This document shows positions 17,081-25,286 of a stretch of 64,000 bases of DNA, piece after piece (within the stretch, counting starts at the first letter, position 1; each line of letters starts with the position of its first letter). The notes beneath the pieces were generated by a model. The model was not told where the DNA came from, did not search any database, and was given only the letters and a program-made list of their open reading frames with translations. Made by a program: the position numbers and the translations under genes. This DNA comes from Heliobacterium mobile (GTDB lineage Bacteria > Bacillota > Desulfitobacteriia > Heliobacteriales > Heliobacteriaceae). Location of the stretch: assembly GCF_009720735.1 (NCBI RefSeq), contig NZ_WNKU01000003.1, positions 62,001-126,000 on the forward strand, written 5' to 3'.

Positions 17081-17113
17081 AAGGTTAGTGGTTCGATTCC
17101 GTTATCGCAGCCA
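17081..17113 (+). other. tRNA 3'-end-like fragment (possible attachment-site scar)
   Basis: Thirty-odd bases just after the NifK-like stop resemble a T-arm (TAGTGG TTCGATT CCGTT) followed by an acceptor-like end GCAGCCA. No matching 5' acceptor, D-arm or anticodon arm precedes it, so this is not a functional tRNA. Such 3' fragments are left at integration sites of mobile elements. No second copy was noticed in the window. Confidence 0.4.
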
Positions 17114-17126
17114 ATTTTATAAAGTG

Positions 17127-17166
17127 AAAAAAGAGTTTTGAACTGATTTGGTTCAAAACTCTTTTT
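17127..17166. terminator. Bidirectional intrinsic terminator between pair 1 and the NifX-type gene
   Basis: Perfect AAAAAGAGTTTTGAAC stem with 7-nt loop and T/A tracts on both sides; it serves the forward NifDK-like operon and the convergent NifX-type gene. Confidence 0.88.
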
Positions 17167-17207
17167 CGCAAAACAGGTTATTTCAATCGCGCTATATGAC
17201 CATCCTA

Positions 17208-17528
17208 TCAATGCCTTTGTACGTATTGCATTAAGGCGCTTTCAATAAAATCAGTAATGACCCATGATTCGACTCCGCGCGATTTTAATTCTTCTCTGGC
17301 CCCAGGTCCGATCCTGCTGACGAGTACGGCTTTGCAGTCTGCAAGCGCATCTAACGCTGCAGAACTGGCGCCGTGGCTCTGGTTCTGACAATAGGGCACC
17401 GTTTCTCTCACTTCCAGGAAGCAAAAGGTCTTTTCGTCCACTTCAAAGATTAAAAACTTGTCAGCATGACCAAAATGACGGTTTACCACTTTGCCGTCGC
17501 TGCTGGCGACGGCGACTTTGTGAGACAC
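17208..17528 (-). CDS. NifX/NafY-type cofactor-binding protein (Nitro_FeMo-Co family)
   Basis: 106 residues, a full-length stand-alone NifX-type domain: AVASSDGKVVNRHFGHADKF at the N-terminus and VSRIGPGAREEL later. Relatives bind or carry NifB-co or FeMo-co between NifB and the scaffold. Here it could replace the domain absent from the NifB-like protein. It starts at GTG 17528 behind GGGGGAT. It follows the SsuABC-type transporter genes on the same strand, 77 bp after the binding protein. Confidence 0.87.
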   Translation of the reverse strand: MSHKVAVASSDGKVVNRHFGHADKFLIFEVDEKTFCFLEVRETVPYCQNQSHGASSAALDALADCKAVLVSRIGPGAREELKSRGVESWVITDFIESALMQYVQRH

Positions 17529-17605
17529 TATACCATCCCCCTGCTCTTATCTGGATTTATCGGACAGTCTTAACTGACATAAGGCATAGGCTAGTTAAGT
17601 TAGGC

Positions 17606-18616
17606 TTACTGCACACCTGGTAAACGGACGAAGATCTGTTTGGCCAGTTCACTCGGATCGGTGGCTTCGTCGAGGAATTTGATCTTTTTCGCTTCTTCCG
17701 CTGCCGTCTGCACGGCCCGTTCACCGCCGTCCACCGATGGCACATAGTTGAACTGGGACAAGATTTTAATGTTAATCTCCGGAGTTCCACCGACGTATTT
17801 CTTATCGACGATTAACTGACCAATTTCCTTCGGGTTGTCTTTCACGTATTGAGCGCCTTTCATGGCGGCGCGAGTGATGCGAGCGGCCGTGTCTGAATCT
17901 TCCTTGATCAGTTTGCCGCTGACTAACAGTAAGCAACAATACTCGTCTTTATAGGGCGGAGTTACCGCTGAATCGATAAAGACAGAAAATTTTTCAGGCT
18001 TTTCCTTGAGCATCGTGCCAAAGGGCTCCCCAACGGCGATGGCGTCAATCTCACCTTTGTCTAAAGCCAATTCCAGTTCTGTTTTCGGATAAACGCGCCA
18101 CTGCACATCGTTTTTGTAATCGACGCCATTGTTGACCAACTCGCGGGCCAGCAACATCATGGCGCTGCCACCCATTTGGTCCACACCGACCCGCTTCCCT
18201 TTAAAATCTTTGGCTTTCGTAAGGCCCGATTTTGCGGGAACCAGAGTATAGACACAACCGGTGTGAATACCCGTCGTGAATTTGGCATCCAACCCTGATT
18301 CCAAAGGCTTAATCCAGGACATGACCAGTCCACCGACGGCATCAATCTTACCGGTCGATATGCTGTTTTTGTTTGCCTCAAAATCTCCCTTGATCAATTC
18401 TACATCGAGCCCTTCTTCTTGGTAGAATCCCTTCTCAAAGGCCGTGAAGATAGCCGCTTCACAGGTGCTACCAACGTAACCGATGGTGACTTTTTTCAAT
18501 GCTCCATCCGTTCCCGCTTGTGTCGCCTTTTGCGAAGATCCGCAACCAGAAAGGACTACACTCATGAGTAGGCTTACAAGACAAGTCGCGACTAGCCACT
18601 TTCGCTTTCCAAGCAT
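17606..18616 (-). CDS. SsuA-like ABC substrate-binding lipoprotein
   Basis: About 336 residues with signal peptide and lipobox LSGCGSS, then an NMT1/SsuA-type domain (KKVTIGYVGSTCEAA). The ATG at 18616 is preceded by AAGGGGG; upstream residues to 18703 have no ribosome site. The cognate permease and ATPase are immediately upstream, all downstream of leader C. Likely imports an organosulfur compound (sulfonate, sulfone or thioether); specificity cannot be read from sequence. Confidence 0.87.
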   Translation of the reverse strand: MLGKRKWLVATCLVSLLMSVVLSGCGSSQKATQAGTDGALKKVTIGYVGSTCEAAIFTAFEKGFYQEEGLDVELIKGDFEANKNSISTGKIDAVGGLVMSWIKPLESGLDAKFTTGIHTGCVYTLVPAKSGLTKAKDFKGKRVGVDQMGGSAMMLLARELVNNGVDYKNDVQWRVYPKTELELALDKGEIDAIAVGEPFGTMLKEKPEKFSVFIDSAVTPPYKDEYCCLLLVSGKLIKEDSDTAARITRAAMKGAQYVKDNPKEIGQLIVDKKYVGGTPEINIKILSQFNYVPSVDGGERAVQTAAEEAKKIKFLDEATDPSELAKQIFVRLPGVQ

Positions 18617-18671
18617 CCGTACTACCCCCTTTTCCACATCCTTTTTTGTTTCAACCCGGTGTAGTAAGTCC

Positions 18672-19676
18672 TTACCACTTGATAATTCCCTTTTGCCAGA
18701 CAAGAACTCTATCCCTAACCCGAAAGAGCAGGGAAGTGGTACCGGAAAACATAACGGCCATAATGACCAAGGCCGCCCACACCTTAGCGTATTCGGCCCA
18801 TCCTTGAGCCCAGGCTACATACCAACCCAACCCAGATTTGACGCCAAGTAGTTCGGCAACCACCAATGTTGCAAAAGCGGAACCTAGCCCCATAAACAAT
18901 CCGACAAAAACCGAGGGTAATGATGCCGGTATCGCCACTTTGAAGATCAAGTAACGTACATTTGCACCGAGTGTCCGGGCCACTTCATAATAAGATTTGT
19001 TTACATTCGATATACCGGACCATGTCATAATGGTGATCGGAAACCAGGCAGCCAATGCGACCAGAAAAACACTGGCGACGAAGCTGGTCGGAAAGATAAC
19101 CATTGCCACAGGGATCCACGCAGTCGCCGGGAGCGGCCCAATAAAACGTAGAATGGGAGAGAGCCAGTAATTGATAGTAGAAAACCAACCCATCAGGATC
19201 CCGGTCGGAAGTCCAAAGAGTAATCCCAAAAAGTAACCGGTAAATAAAAGGCCCAGTGAATGGTACAGGCTGACAAATAGCACTTCTGCATCACTGACTA
19301 ATGCAGCCACCACAGCTCCTGGGGAGGGGAATTGGGGCAACGGTAATAATCCCATTTTCAAGGTCACCAGGTCCCAGAGGATAAGAAAGCCAATCGCACC
19401 GGAAATCAGGGGCGAGCGATAGGTTAGTTTTTGGCGAAAATTTTTCTTGAATAGGCCTACTCCGAAAACTACGAGATAAAGACCGACGAAATAAGGAAAG
19501 GCTGCCGCTAAATACTTCTTTTTAGTAAACGTCTGTGCATTCGGTAAAAAGGTATATTCCGCCCAGAATATCCCCAATAACAATAACGGTAAAAGATAAA
19601 TCAATAGGGTTTTGATGGGGATTCGGTGTCGTTCCTCTCCCGGGACACCTCTTGATACCGGTTGGGTTACAGCCAT
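18672..19676 (-). CDS. SsuC-like ABC transporter permease
   Basis: About 334 residues, longer at the N-terminus than typical SsuC, with extra membrane segments before the usual five-to-six-helix core. The permease EAA loop is visible as EVARTLGANVRYLIFKVAIP. The ATG at 19676 has GAGAGG nine bases upstream; a TTG at 19685 is too close. It forms the membrane channel of the SsuABC-type importer. Confidence 0.87.
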   Translation of the reverse strand: MAVTQPVSRGVPGEERHRIPIKTLLIYLLPLLLLGIFWAEYTFLPNAQTFTKKKYLAAAFPYFVGLYLVVFGVGLFKKNFRQKLTYRSPLISGAIGFLILWDLVTLKMGLLPLPQFPSPGAVVAALVSDAEVLFVSLYHSLGLLFTGYFLGLLFGLPTGILMGWFSTINYWLSPILRFIGPLPATAWIPVAMVIFPTSFVASVFLVALAAWFPITIMTWSGISNVNKSYYEVARTLGANVRYLIFKVAIPASLPSVFVGLFMGLGSAFATLVVAELLGVKSGLGWYVAWAQGWAEYAKVWAALVIMAVMFSGTTSLLFRVRDRVLVWQKGIIKW

Positions 19677-19727
19677 GTTGCTCAACCTCTCTTTTTTATC
19701 AGGGCTTTTCTTTTCGCAGCCTTTTGA

Positions 19728-20552
19728 CTAGATATGATAGCTATCTGCAAAGTCCGGGGAAAAACCAAATATTCGTAAAATACGTGAGCGAATCCGCCAG
19801 AAGTCAGGATGATTTCGACTGCGGGGACGACCCAAGGGGACATCGATGACTTCTTTGATTTTTCCAGGCCGGGGCGTCATGATCACAATCTTATCGCTTA
19901 AATAGACGGATTCATCAATATCGTGGGTTACAAAGACAATCGTCGTGCCCCGAGACTGCCAGATGCGGAGGATCTCTTCTTGCATCTGCATGCGTGTAAA
20001 CGCGTCCAGTGCTCCCAGTGGTTCATCCATCAATAATACCTTTGGGTGATTCACCAGCGCTCTCGCCAGCGAAGCCCGCTGGGCCATCCCCCCAGATATC
20101 TGATGGGGATAAACCTTTTCAAACCCTTCGAGACCGACGAGTCGGATGTACTCCTGGACCTCATGCTTCTTTTCCTTGAGAATTCCCCGTGCTTCCAATC
20201 CGGAGGCGATGTTCTCTTCAATCGTCTTCCAGGGAAACAAGGTCGGATCCTGGAATACCATACCCCGCAAAAAGTGAGGGCCCCTGATCGGTTCCTCATC
20301 CAACGTAATTGTCCCTAACGTAGCCTCATCTAAGCCGGCAATAATTCGCATCAACGTTGACTTTCCGCATCCGCTCGGCCCCAAAAGTGAATAAAATTTT
20401 CCCGGTTCGATGTCTAAATTTACGTTGTTGAGTGCGATTACATCGGGCCCCGAATCTTGAAGAAAAAAACGGCTCACATTTTGTACACGAATCCGTCCGG
20501 CTTCCTGTACCGGCACGATTCCTTCGGTTTTTTCTGCAGTCACCCTGTTCAT
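19728..20552 (-). CDS. SsuB-like ABC transporter ATP-binding protein
   Basis: 274 residues with Walker A GPSGCGKST, signature SGGMAQR and Walker B LLMDEPLGALD, the classic sulfonate/nitrate/taurine importer ATPase pattern. It is the first gene behind leader C. Energises import by the SsuC-like permease; order is ATPase, permease, binding protein, NifX-type protein. Confidence 0.92.
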   Translation of the reverse strand: MNRVTAEKTEGIVPVQEAGRIRVQNVSRFFLQDSGPDVIALNNVNLDIEPGKFYSLLGPSGCGKSTLMRIIAGLDEATLGTITLDEEPIRGPHFLRGMVFQDPTLFPWKTIEENIASGLEARGILKEKKHEVQEYIRLVGLEGFEKVYPHQISGGMAQRASLARALVNHPKVLLMDEPLGALDAFTRMQMQEEILRIWQSRGTTIVFVTHDIDESVYLSDKIVIMTPRPGKIKEVIDVPLGRPRSRNHPDFWRIRSRILRIFGFSPDFADSYHI

Positions 20553-20597
20553 CCTGTCACGCTCCTAATCATTAGCTTCACCTTATTCTTGAGAATA

Positions 20598-20729
20598 AAA
20601 AAAGCCGAGGAAAACGCCCATCGCGGAACGTTTTGCCTCAGCCTCTGGTATATCCGGTCGGCACAAAGCTTAAATCCGAGTATTTCGATTTACATATGTA
20701 ATTTTACTTGTCACGTAAAATAATGTCAA
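20598..20729 (-). promoter_or_regulatory. Leader C: promoter plus attenuator RNA of the SsuBCA-NifX operon
   Basis: On the minus strand, -35 TTGACA (20729-20724) and -10 TAAAAT (20706-20701) are 17 bp apart. A TAAATC:GATTTA stem with loop GAAATACTCG follows, close to those in leaders A and E. The core (20663-20636) is GCC, GA, CCGG, loop ATATA, CCAG, A, GGC, overlapping a GCCGAGG...CCTCaGGC-like terminator with T8. Confidence 0.78.
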
Positions 20730-20753
20730 TGCAAAAATTTCAGAGCGTAAAAT

Positions 20754-20775
20754 AGCCAGGGTATTTAACCTGGCC
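20754..20775 (-). terminator. Terminator of the metNIQ operon
   Basis: Short AGCCAGG stem with 8-nt loop, and TATTTT on the minus-strand 3' side, about 60 bp after the MetQ-like stop. Modest strength. Confidence 0.55.
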
Positions 20776-20832
20776 TTCGATAACCTCGGAAACCTTATTT
20801 TTTCAAAAGTAACCATCTCTAAAGTCAATGAC

Positions 20833-21660
20833 TTAGAAAGCCGGAACTACGGCCCCTTGATACTTTTCTTGCAGAAACTTCTTTACTTCCGGAGAACGCA
20901 GTGCCGCGTCCAGTTGCTTAATGTCTTCACGGGTTTCATCGCCTTTGCGAACGACAACGACATTGGCATAAGGAGAATCGGCTTCTTCACGGAATAATGC
21001 ACTATTCGGATCCAGTTTCGCTTCGAGTACATAGTTGGTATTAATAACGGCTCCGTCCACATCTGGCAGTGTCCGTGTCAGTTGGGCCGCATCCACCTCG
21101 ACAAATTTTAATTGTTTCGGATTTTCGGTGATATCTCGAGGGGTCGCTTGGTAATTAGCGATACCTTCTCGCAACTTGATCAAGCCGTTCTTCTGTAACA
21201 GCACCAGCGCTCGGTATTCATTGGAAGGGTTATTGGGAATTGCGATCGTGGCTTTATCAGGTAGTGAGGTAGACTTATGTTTTTGTGAATAAAAACCGAT
21301 AGGCTCTACATGTACTTTCGAGGCGACGGCAAAGGAATAACCTTTTTCTTTCGATACTGATTCCAGGTAAGGAACATGTTGAAAGTAGTTGGCGTCAATT
21401 TGTCTTTCGGCGAGAGCCGGATTCAGTTGCCCTTCATCGTCGAGTACCACAACATTTAAATCGATGCCCTGTTCTTTTAGCTTCGGTTTGATAAAGTTAA
21501 GGATTTCTGAATGGGGTACCACTGCTGCACCGACTTTTAAGACGTGAGATGCTGGCGTACCGTTAGGTGTACTTGCCGATGGACTACTTTTACTGCACCC
21601 TGTCAGTAAACCGGTCGCCAAGAGAATAGCAGCGAGGCCAATGGTGATCTTCTTTTTCAT
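20833..21660 (-). CDS. metQ: MetQ-like methionine-binding lipoprotein (NLPA family)
   Basis: 275 residues; signal peptide with lipobox TGCSKS, then the NLPA domain (LKVGAAVVPHSEILNF, DANYFQHVPYL). Binds D/L-methionine or related thioethers for the MetNI transporter. ATG at 21660 follows AGGAGAG. Last gene of metN-metI-metQ. Relatives may bind S-methylcysteine or cystine, but the standard gene order supports methionine. Confidence 0.9.
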   Translation of the reverse strand: MKKKITIGLAAILLATGLLTGCSKSSPSASTPNGTPASHVLKVGAAVVPHSEILNFIKPKLKEQGIDLNVVVLDDEGQLNPALAERQIDANYFQHVPYLESVSKEKGYSFAVASKVHVEPIGFYSQKHKSTSLPDKATIAIPNNPSNEYRALVLLQKNGLIKLREGIANYQATPRDITENPKQLKFVEVDAAQLTRTLPDVDGAVINTNYVLEAKLDPNSALFREEADSPYANVVVVRKGDETREDIKQLDAALRSPEVKKFLQEKYQGAVVPAF

Positions 21661-21723
21661 TGATTCATCTCTCCTACTCGTTTAACTTTTTTAATATTCC
21701 TTCGTTCCACAACAGTTTCTAGC

Positions 21724-22392
21724 TTATTTAAACCGATATCTCCTATGCTCAACAGCCAATGCTACGCGGTTTCCCAGCCACTGCATCCCCTGAACCAAAA
21801 TGATGAGTGTCAAGATGGTGGCCAACATAACGTCGTCACGGTAACGGAGATATCCATAGCGAATCGCGAGGCTCCCGAGCCCACCGGCGCCAATCGCTCC
21901 AGCCGTCGCCGTAAAACTGGTAATCGTGATGATGGCTAACGTTAGACCCCGGATCAGCGATGCTGTCGCTTCCGGAATCAGCACCTTAGCGACAATCTCC
22001 ATAGGCTGTGCCCCCATAGCGATCGCCGCTTCTACTTTTCCTAGTTCCACTTCTTTTAGGCAGTTCTCTATGATCCGTGCCAAAAAAGGAGCCGAACCAA
22101 TCGCCAGCGGTATTACGGCGGCCGTTGCGCCTAAAGTGGTTCCGACAAGCAATCGAGACAGCGGCAGAAGAATCACGATCAAGATGATAAAGGGAAAGGA
22201 CCGTGTGGCATTAATTAGCGCCCCGAGAAACTTATGTACCGTGGGAACTGGAAGCACATGACCCGGCGCAGTTACGACGAGCGTTACCCCAAGCGGCAAA
22301 CCTAAAAGGATCGCCAATAGGGTCGATAAAGCGACCATATAGAGCGTCTCTTCAGTGCCGGTTAGAAGCAATAGCCATAGGTCATCCTGCAT
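21724..22392 (-). CDS. metI: MetI-like methionine ABC transporter permease
   Basis: 222 residues, five to six membrane helices, with EAA-like region KVEAAIAMGAQPMEIVAKVLIP. The ATG at 22392 overlaps the metN stop by 11 bp and uses the GGGGAGG site inside metN, implying coupling. Forms the membrane part of the methionine importer. Confidence 0.92.
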   Translation of the reverse strand: MQDDLWLLLLTGTEETLYMVALSTLLAILLGLPLGVTLVVTAPGHVLPVPTVHKFLGALINATRSFPFIILIVILLPLSRLLVGTTLGATAAVIPLAIGSAPFLARIIENCLKEVELGKVEAAIAMGAQPMEIVAKVLIPEATASLIRGLTLAIITITSFTATAGAIGAGGLGSLAIRYGYLRYRDDVMLATILTLIILVQGMQWLGNRVALAVEHRRYRFK

Positions 22393-23239
22393 ATCGATTC
22401 ACCTCCCCGATTAAAACCGCACCTTCACAGGGGCCAGACCGGGCGCCAAAAGCCCTTTCGATCCCAGCGGAGCTTGAATTCTTGTCATTTTCCTTACTAT
22501 TAAAAATCATCTGCTGTAGAAATAGTTGGGTCGTTTTGCTCTTCGGTTCGTTGAATACCTCTTGCACATCCCCCATTTCAACCAGTCGTCCTTCTTCCAT
22601 GACGGCTACGCGATGACAAATTTGCCGAACCACATCCATCTCATGGGTAATCAGAACGACAGTCACTCCGCTTTGTCGATTGATGTCTTGTAGGAGCTTC
22701 AGTATCGACCGGGTGGTAAGGGGATCTAAAGCGGACGTCGCTTCATCGATGAGCAGCAGTTCCGGTTCCATCGCCAACGCCCGCGCAATACCGACTCGTT
22801 GTTTCTGGCCGCCGCTCAATTGCGCTGGATAAGCATCAGCTTTATCGACAAGTCCGACCACTTCCAGTAGTTTCTCCACCCGTTTCGCGATCTCGCGAGT
22901 GGGAAGGCGGGCCACTTCCATCGGAAAGGAAATGTTTTTCCAGACCGTTCGAGAATCGAAGAGATTGAAGTGCTGAAAGATCATGCCGATCTTTTTGCGG
23001 GCTTCTCGCAGCGATTGCCCTGCTAACAAGGTAATGTCTCGACCGTTGATGAAGATTTGGCCGGAATCGGGTTCCTCGAGGCGGTTCAGACACCGGATCA
23101 GCGTCGATTTACCTGCACCACTGAACCCGATGACCCCAAAGATCTCCCCTTTTTCTACCTGGAATGAAACATCCTTAATAGCCTCCAGAGATCCTTGAGG
23201 GGTAACAAATGTCTTTCGCAGGTTCCGGACTGTGAGCAA
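22382..23239 (-). CDS. metN: MetN-like methionine ABC transporter ATPase
   Basis: About 285 residues. Walker A GFSGAGKST, signature LSGGQKQR, Walker B LLIDEATSALD. The preferred start is TTG at 23239 with GGAGG eight bases upstream; the open frame continues into leader D. The C-terminus is short, without a full methionine-sensing NIL/ACT domain, so feedback by intracellular methionine on the transporter may be weak and control by the leader more important. Confidence 0.9.
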   Translation of the reverse strand: MLTVRNLRKTFVTPQGSLEAIKDVSFQVEKGEIFGVIGFSGAGKSTLIRCLNRLEEPDSGQIFINGRDITLLAGQSLREARKKIGMIFQHFNLFDSRTVWKNISFPMEVARLPTREIAKRVEKLLEVVGLVDKADAYPAQLSGGQKQRVGIARALAMEPELLLIDEATSALDPLTTRSILKLLQDINRQSGVTVVLITHEMDVVRQICHRVAVMEEGRLVEMGDVQEVFNEPKSKTTQLFLQQMIFNSKENDKNSSSAGIERAFGARSGPCEGAVLIGEVNRYAG

Positions 23240-23261
23240 TCGATCCTCCTCCTTTCCATAA

Positions 23262-23324
23262 AAAAACCGAAGTGTAACCACATGTATAGCGGCACACCCC
23301 GGCTTCCAGTTTATCTAGTCAGCC
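23262..23324 (-). promoter_or_regulatory. Leader D: intra-operon attenuator RNA before metN
   Basis: Core (23324-23297) on the minus strand: GCT, GA, CTAG, loop ATAAA, CTGG, A, AGC. The outer helix changes from GCT:GGC to GCT:AGC, keeping pairing. A GU-rich terminator stem with T7 follows. It begins ten bases after the stop of the FtsX-like gene and no good promoter is visible, so it may attenuate read-through from the pair 2 operon into metNIQ. Confidence 0.72.
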
Positions 23325-23333
23325 TTATTTCAG

Positions 23334-24536
23334 TTACTGTATATCACTCTTGGCCATCGCTAATGAAGGCTCAATCCGTCCGGCTCTACTTGCAGCCAGA
23401 CCTGCCGCCATCAACCCCATCGCCGTAAAAGCTGTCACCGTAAAGATAACTCCACAAAAGATCGACAAAATCGACGGTGGTAAAAAGGGCACCCCTTGAT
23501 AGGATTGAATCATCGATAACACTTGATGGTATATGTATCCCCCCAACCCAATCCCCAAGAGGGCGCCACCCACCGATAATAGCAACGACTCGAGCAAAAC
23601 TAATCGGACGAGGTATTGACGGGACGCACCTAAAGCCCGGTACAGCCCCCATTCCCCCCTGCGCTCCCAAACGACACTAGCAGAACGGGCAAACAGGTGA
23701 ACGATACTGGCTATAACTGCTAGCAGTCCCGTACCCGTCAGTAGGATAAATATCAATTGCATTTGTTTTTTTACGTTCAGGAAAACTTCATTCGTTTGGA
23801 CGACGCGAAGAGGTCCAAGAAGCTGGATCGCCTCAGTTACCGCTTCAATTTGTCGAGGATTATCTACTTCTACGAGGAGTTCCGATAACAAGTTTTCTGG
23901 AGATCCCGCCTTGTCCCAGTACGGCTGGAGCGCCTTGCTGTTACGCGCCAGTTGCTTGGCCACGTCCATAGGCATCATTATCGATTTGTCCAAACCTGTA
24001 CCGGTTGTTTCCAATACACCGGCGACCTTAAACATTTGCCCAAGCACAAAAATCCGGCTGTTCTTCTTGCCTCCGACGACACGCCCTCCGACAAGGATCT
24101 CTTCTGGATTCAACTCTTTTCCTTGCAGATCTGGTACCAAAGCACCGATAGTTCCGCCAACTTTCGGTTCAATTCCGACTAAGCGAGTCTCTTCTTCAAA
24201 GGAACAACACTGATCATTTAATGTTTGGGTAAAAAACCGTCCCTCAACAGTCCGAACACCAGGAAGTTTTTTGACTTCATCGGCGAGATGTTTAGACATA
24301 TACACATTCAGAGGAGCTCCAGTGAATAGGGCTTGCCCCGTTTCTACGTCCACATTGGCTGGTAAAACCAGTAAATCGGCACCCATACGGCTTGTGCCCA
24401 GGCGAGTTCCTTCCTCCAAGCCCTCATACAACAGGAATACGGTCATGAGGATGGCCACTCCGACGGCGGTTCCCAGTAAAGTGGCGATTGCCTGAAGACG
24501 CCGGCGGTATAGGTTTTTCCAAACTATGTACAGCAT
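23334..24536 (-). CDS. FtsX/MacB-type ABC transporter permease
   Basis: 400 residues with one N-terminal membrane helix, a large extracytoplasmic domain (MacB periplasmic-core-like) and three C-terminal helices. Such proteins with LolD-type ATPases act in lipoprotein release, peptide or drug export, or mechanotransmission rather than uptake. Its stop is 2 bp short of the ATPase gene upstream and leader D follows. Why such a system sits between NifDK-like pair 2 and metNIQ is unclear. Confidence 0.85.
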   Translation of the reverse strand: MLYIVWKNLYRRRLQAIATLLGTAVGVAILMTVFLLYEGLEEGTRLGTSRMGADLLVLPANVDVETGQALFTGAPLNVYMSKHLADEVKKLPGVRTVEGRFFTQTLNDQCCSFEEETRLVGIEPKVGGTIGALVPDLQGKELNPEEILVGGRVVGGKKNSRIFVLGQMFKVAGVLETTGTGLDKSIMMPMDVAKQLARNSKALQPYWDKAGSPENLLSELLVEVDNPRQIEAVTEAIQLLGPLRVVQTNEVFLNVKKQMQLIFILLTGTGLLAVIASIVHLFARSASVVWERRGEWGLYRALGASRQYLVRLVLLESLLLSVGGALLGIGLGGYIYHQVLSMIQSYQGVPFLPPSILSIFCGVIFTVTAFTAMGLMAAGLAASRAGRIEPSLAMAKSDIQ

Positions 24537-24537
24537 C

Positions 24538-25233
24538 TTATCCGTCCTTCAACTTTCCGATCTCCCGGTCCTGAAACGTAATATCGAAAAGTTTTCCTTG
24601 GTCAATTCGAACGCGTCGATCCATTCGCTCGGCGAGTTGACGATCATGGGTTGCAACGATCAACGCTACCCCTTGATCTTTTAACCCTAGCAGGACATGA
24701 GAAACCTGTTGCGCCATTTTTTCGTCCAAATCGTTCGTCGGTTCATCGGCTAGAATGAGCTGGGGTTCCATAACGAGCGCCCGAGCCAGGGCTACACGAC
24801 GCTTTTGACCAAAACTGAGCTGATGAGGGAGATGGTTGATGCGGTTCGCCAATCCAAATTGTTCCAGAATCTCTCTTGACTGCTTTTGCTTTTCCCGTGC
24901 CTTTCCGGCGAGACGGGCTGGGAGCAACACATTATCCCCTACAGTCAGCGAACCGATTAATTGTGAATTTTGAAAAACGTAACCCATATGGTGATTGCGA
25001 AGATTTGATAATTCCGTATCAGATAACCCTCGCATCCTTTGACCATACAAGAGAATTTCACCGCAACAGGGTTCCAGCAGTAGCCCTAATATCGATAGGA
25101 GCGTTGTTTTTCCACTTCCAGAGGGTCCTAGGACAGCCACAGACTGTCCCTTTTTGATTTCAAAGGATATGGACGAAAGAATCGTCTCGTTCCCATATCT
25201 TTTTGTTACGTCTATCGCTTCGATCATCATCAA
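24538..25233 (-). CDS. LolD/MacB-type ABC transporter ATPase
   Basis: 231 residues; Walker A GPSGSGKTT, signature LSFGQKRR (variant with Phe), Walker B LILADEPTNDLDE. Partner of the FtsX-like permease whose start it almost touches. It lies 53 bp after NifK-like pair 2. ATG at 25233, with further in-frame ATGs just after. Confidence 0.88.
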   Translation of the reverse strand: MMMIEAIDVTKRYGNETILSSISFEIKKGQSVAVLGPSGSGKTTLLSILGLLLEPCCGEILLYGQRMRGLSDTELSNLRNHHMGYVFQNSQLIGSLTVGDNVLLPARLAGKAREKQKQSREILEQFGLANRINHLPHQLSFGQKRRVALARALVMEPQLILADEPTNDLDEKMAQQVSHVLLGLKDQGVALIVATHDRQLAERMDRRVRIDQGKLFDITFQDREIGKLKDG

Positions 25234-25286
25234 ATTCCCACTTCCTGAACGGCTTCCCCGTTGCTGAGTGACCCCATGGACACCTC

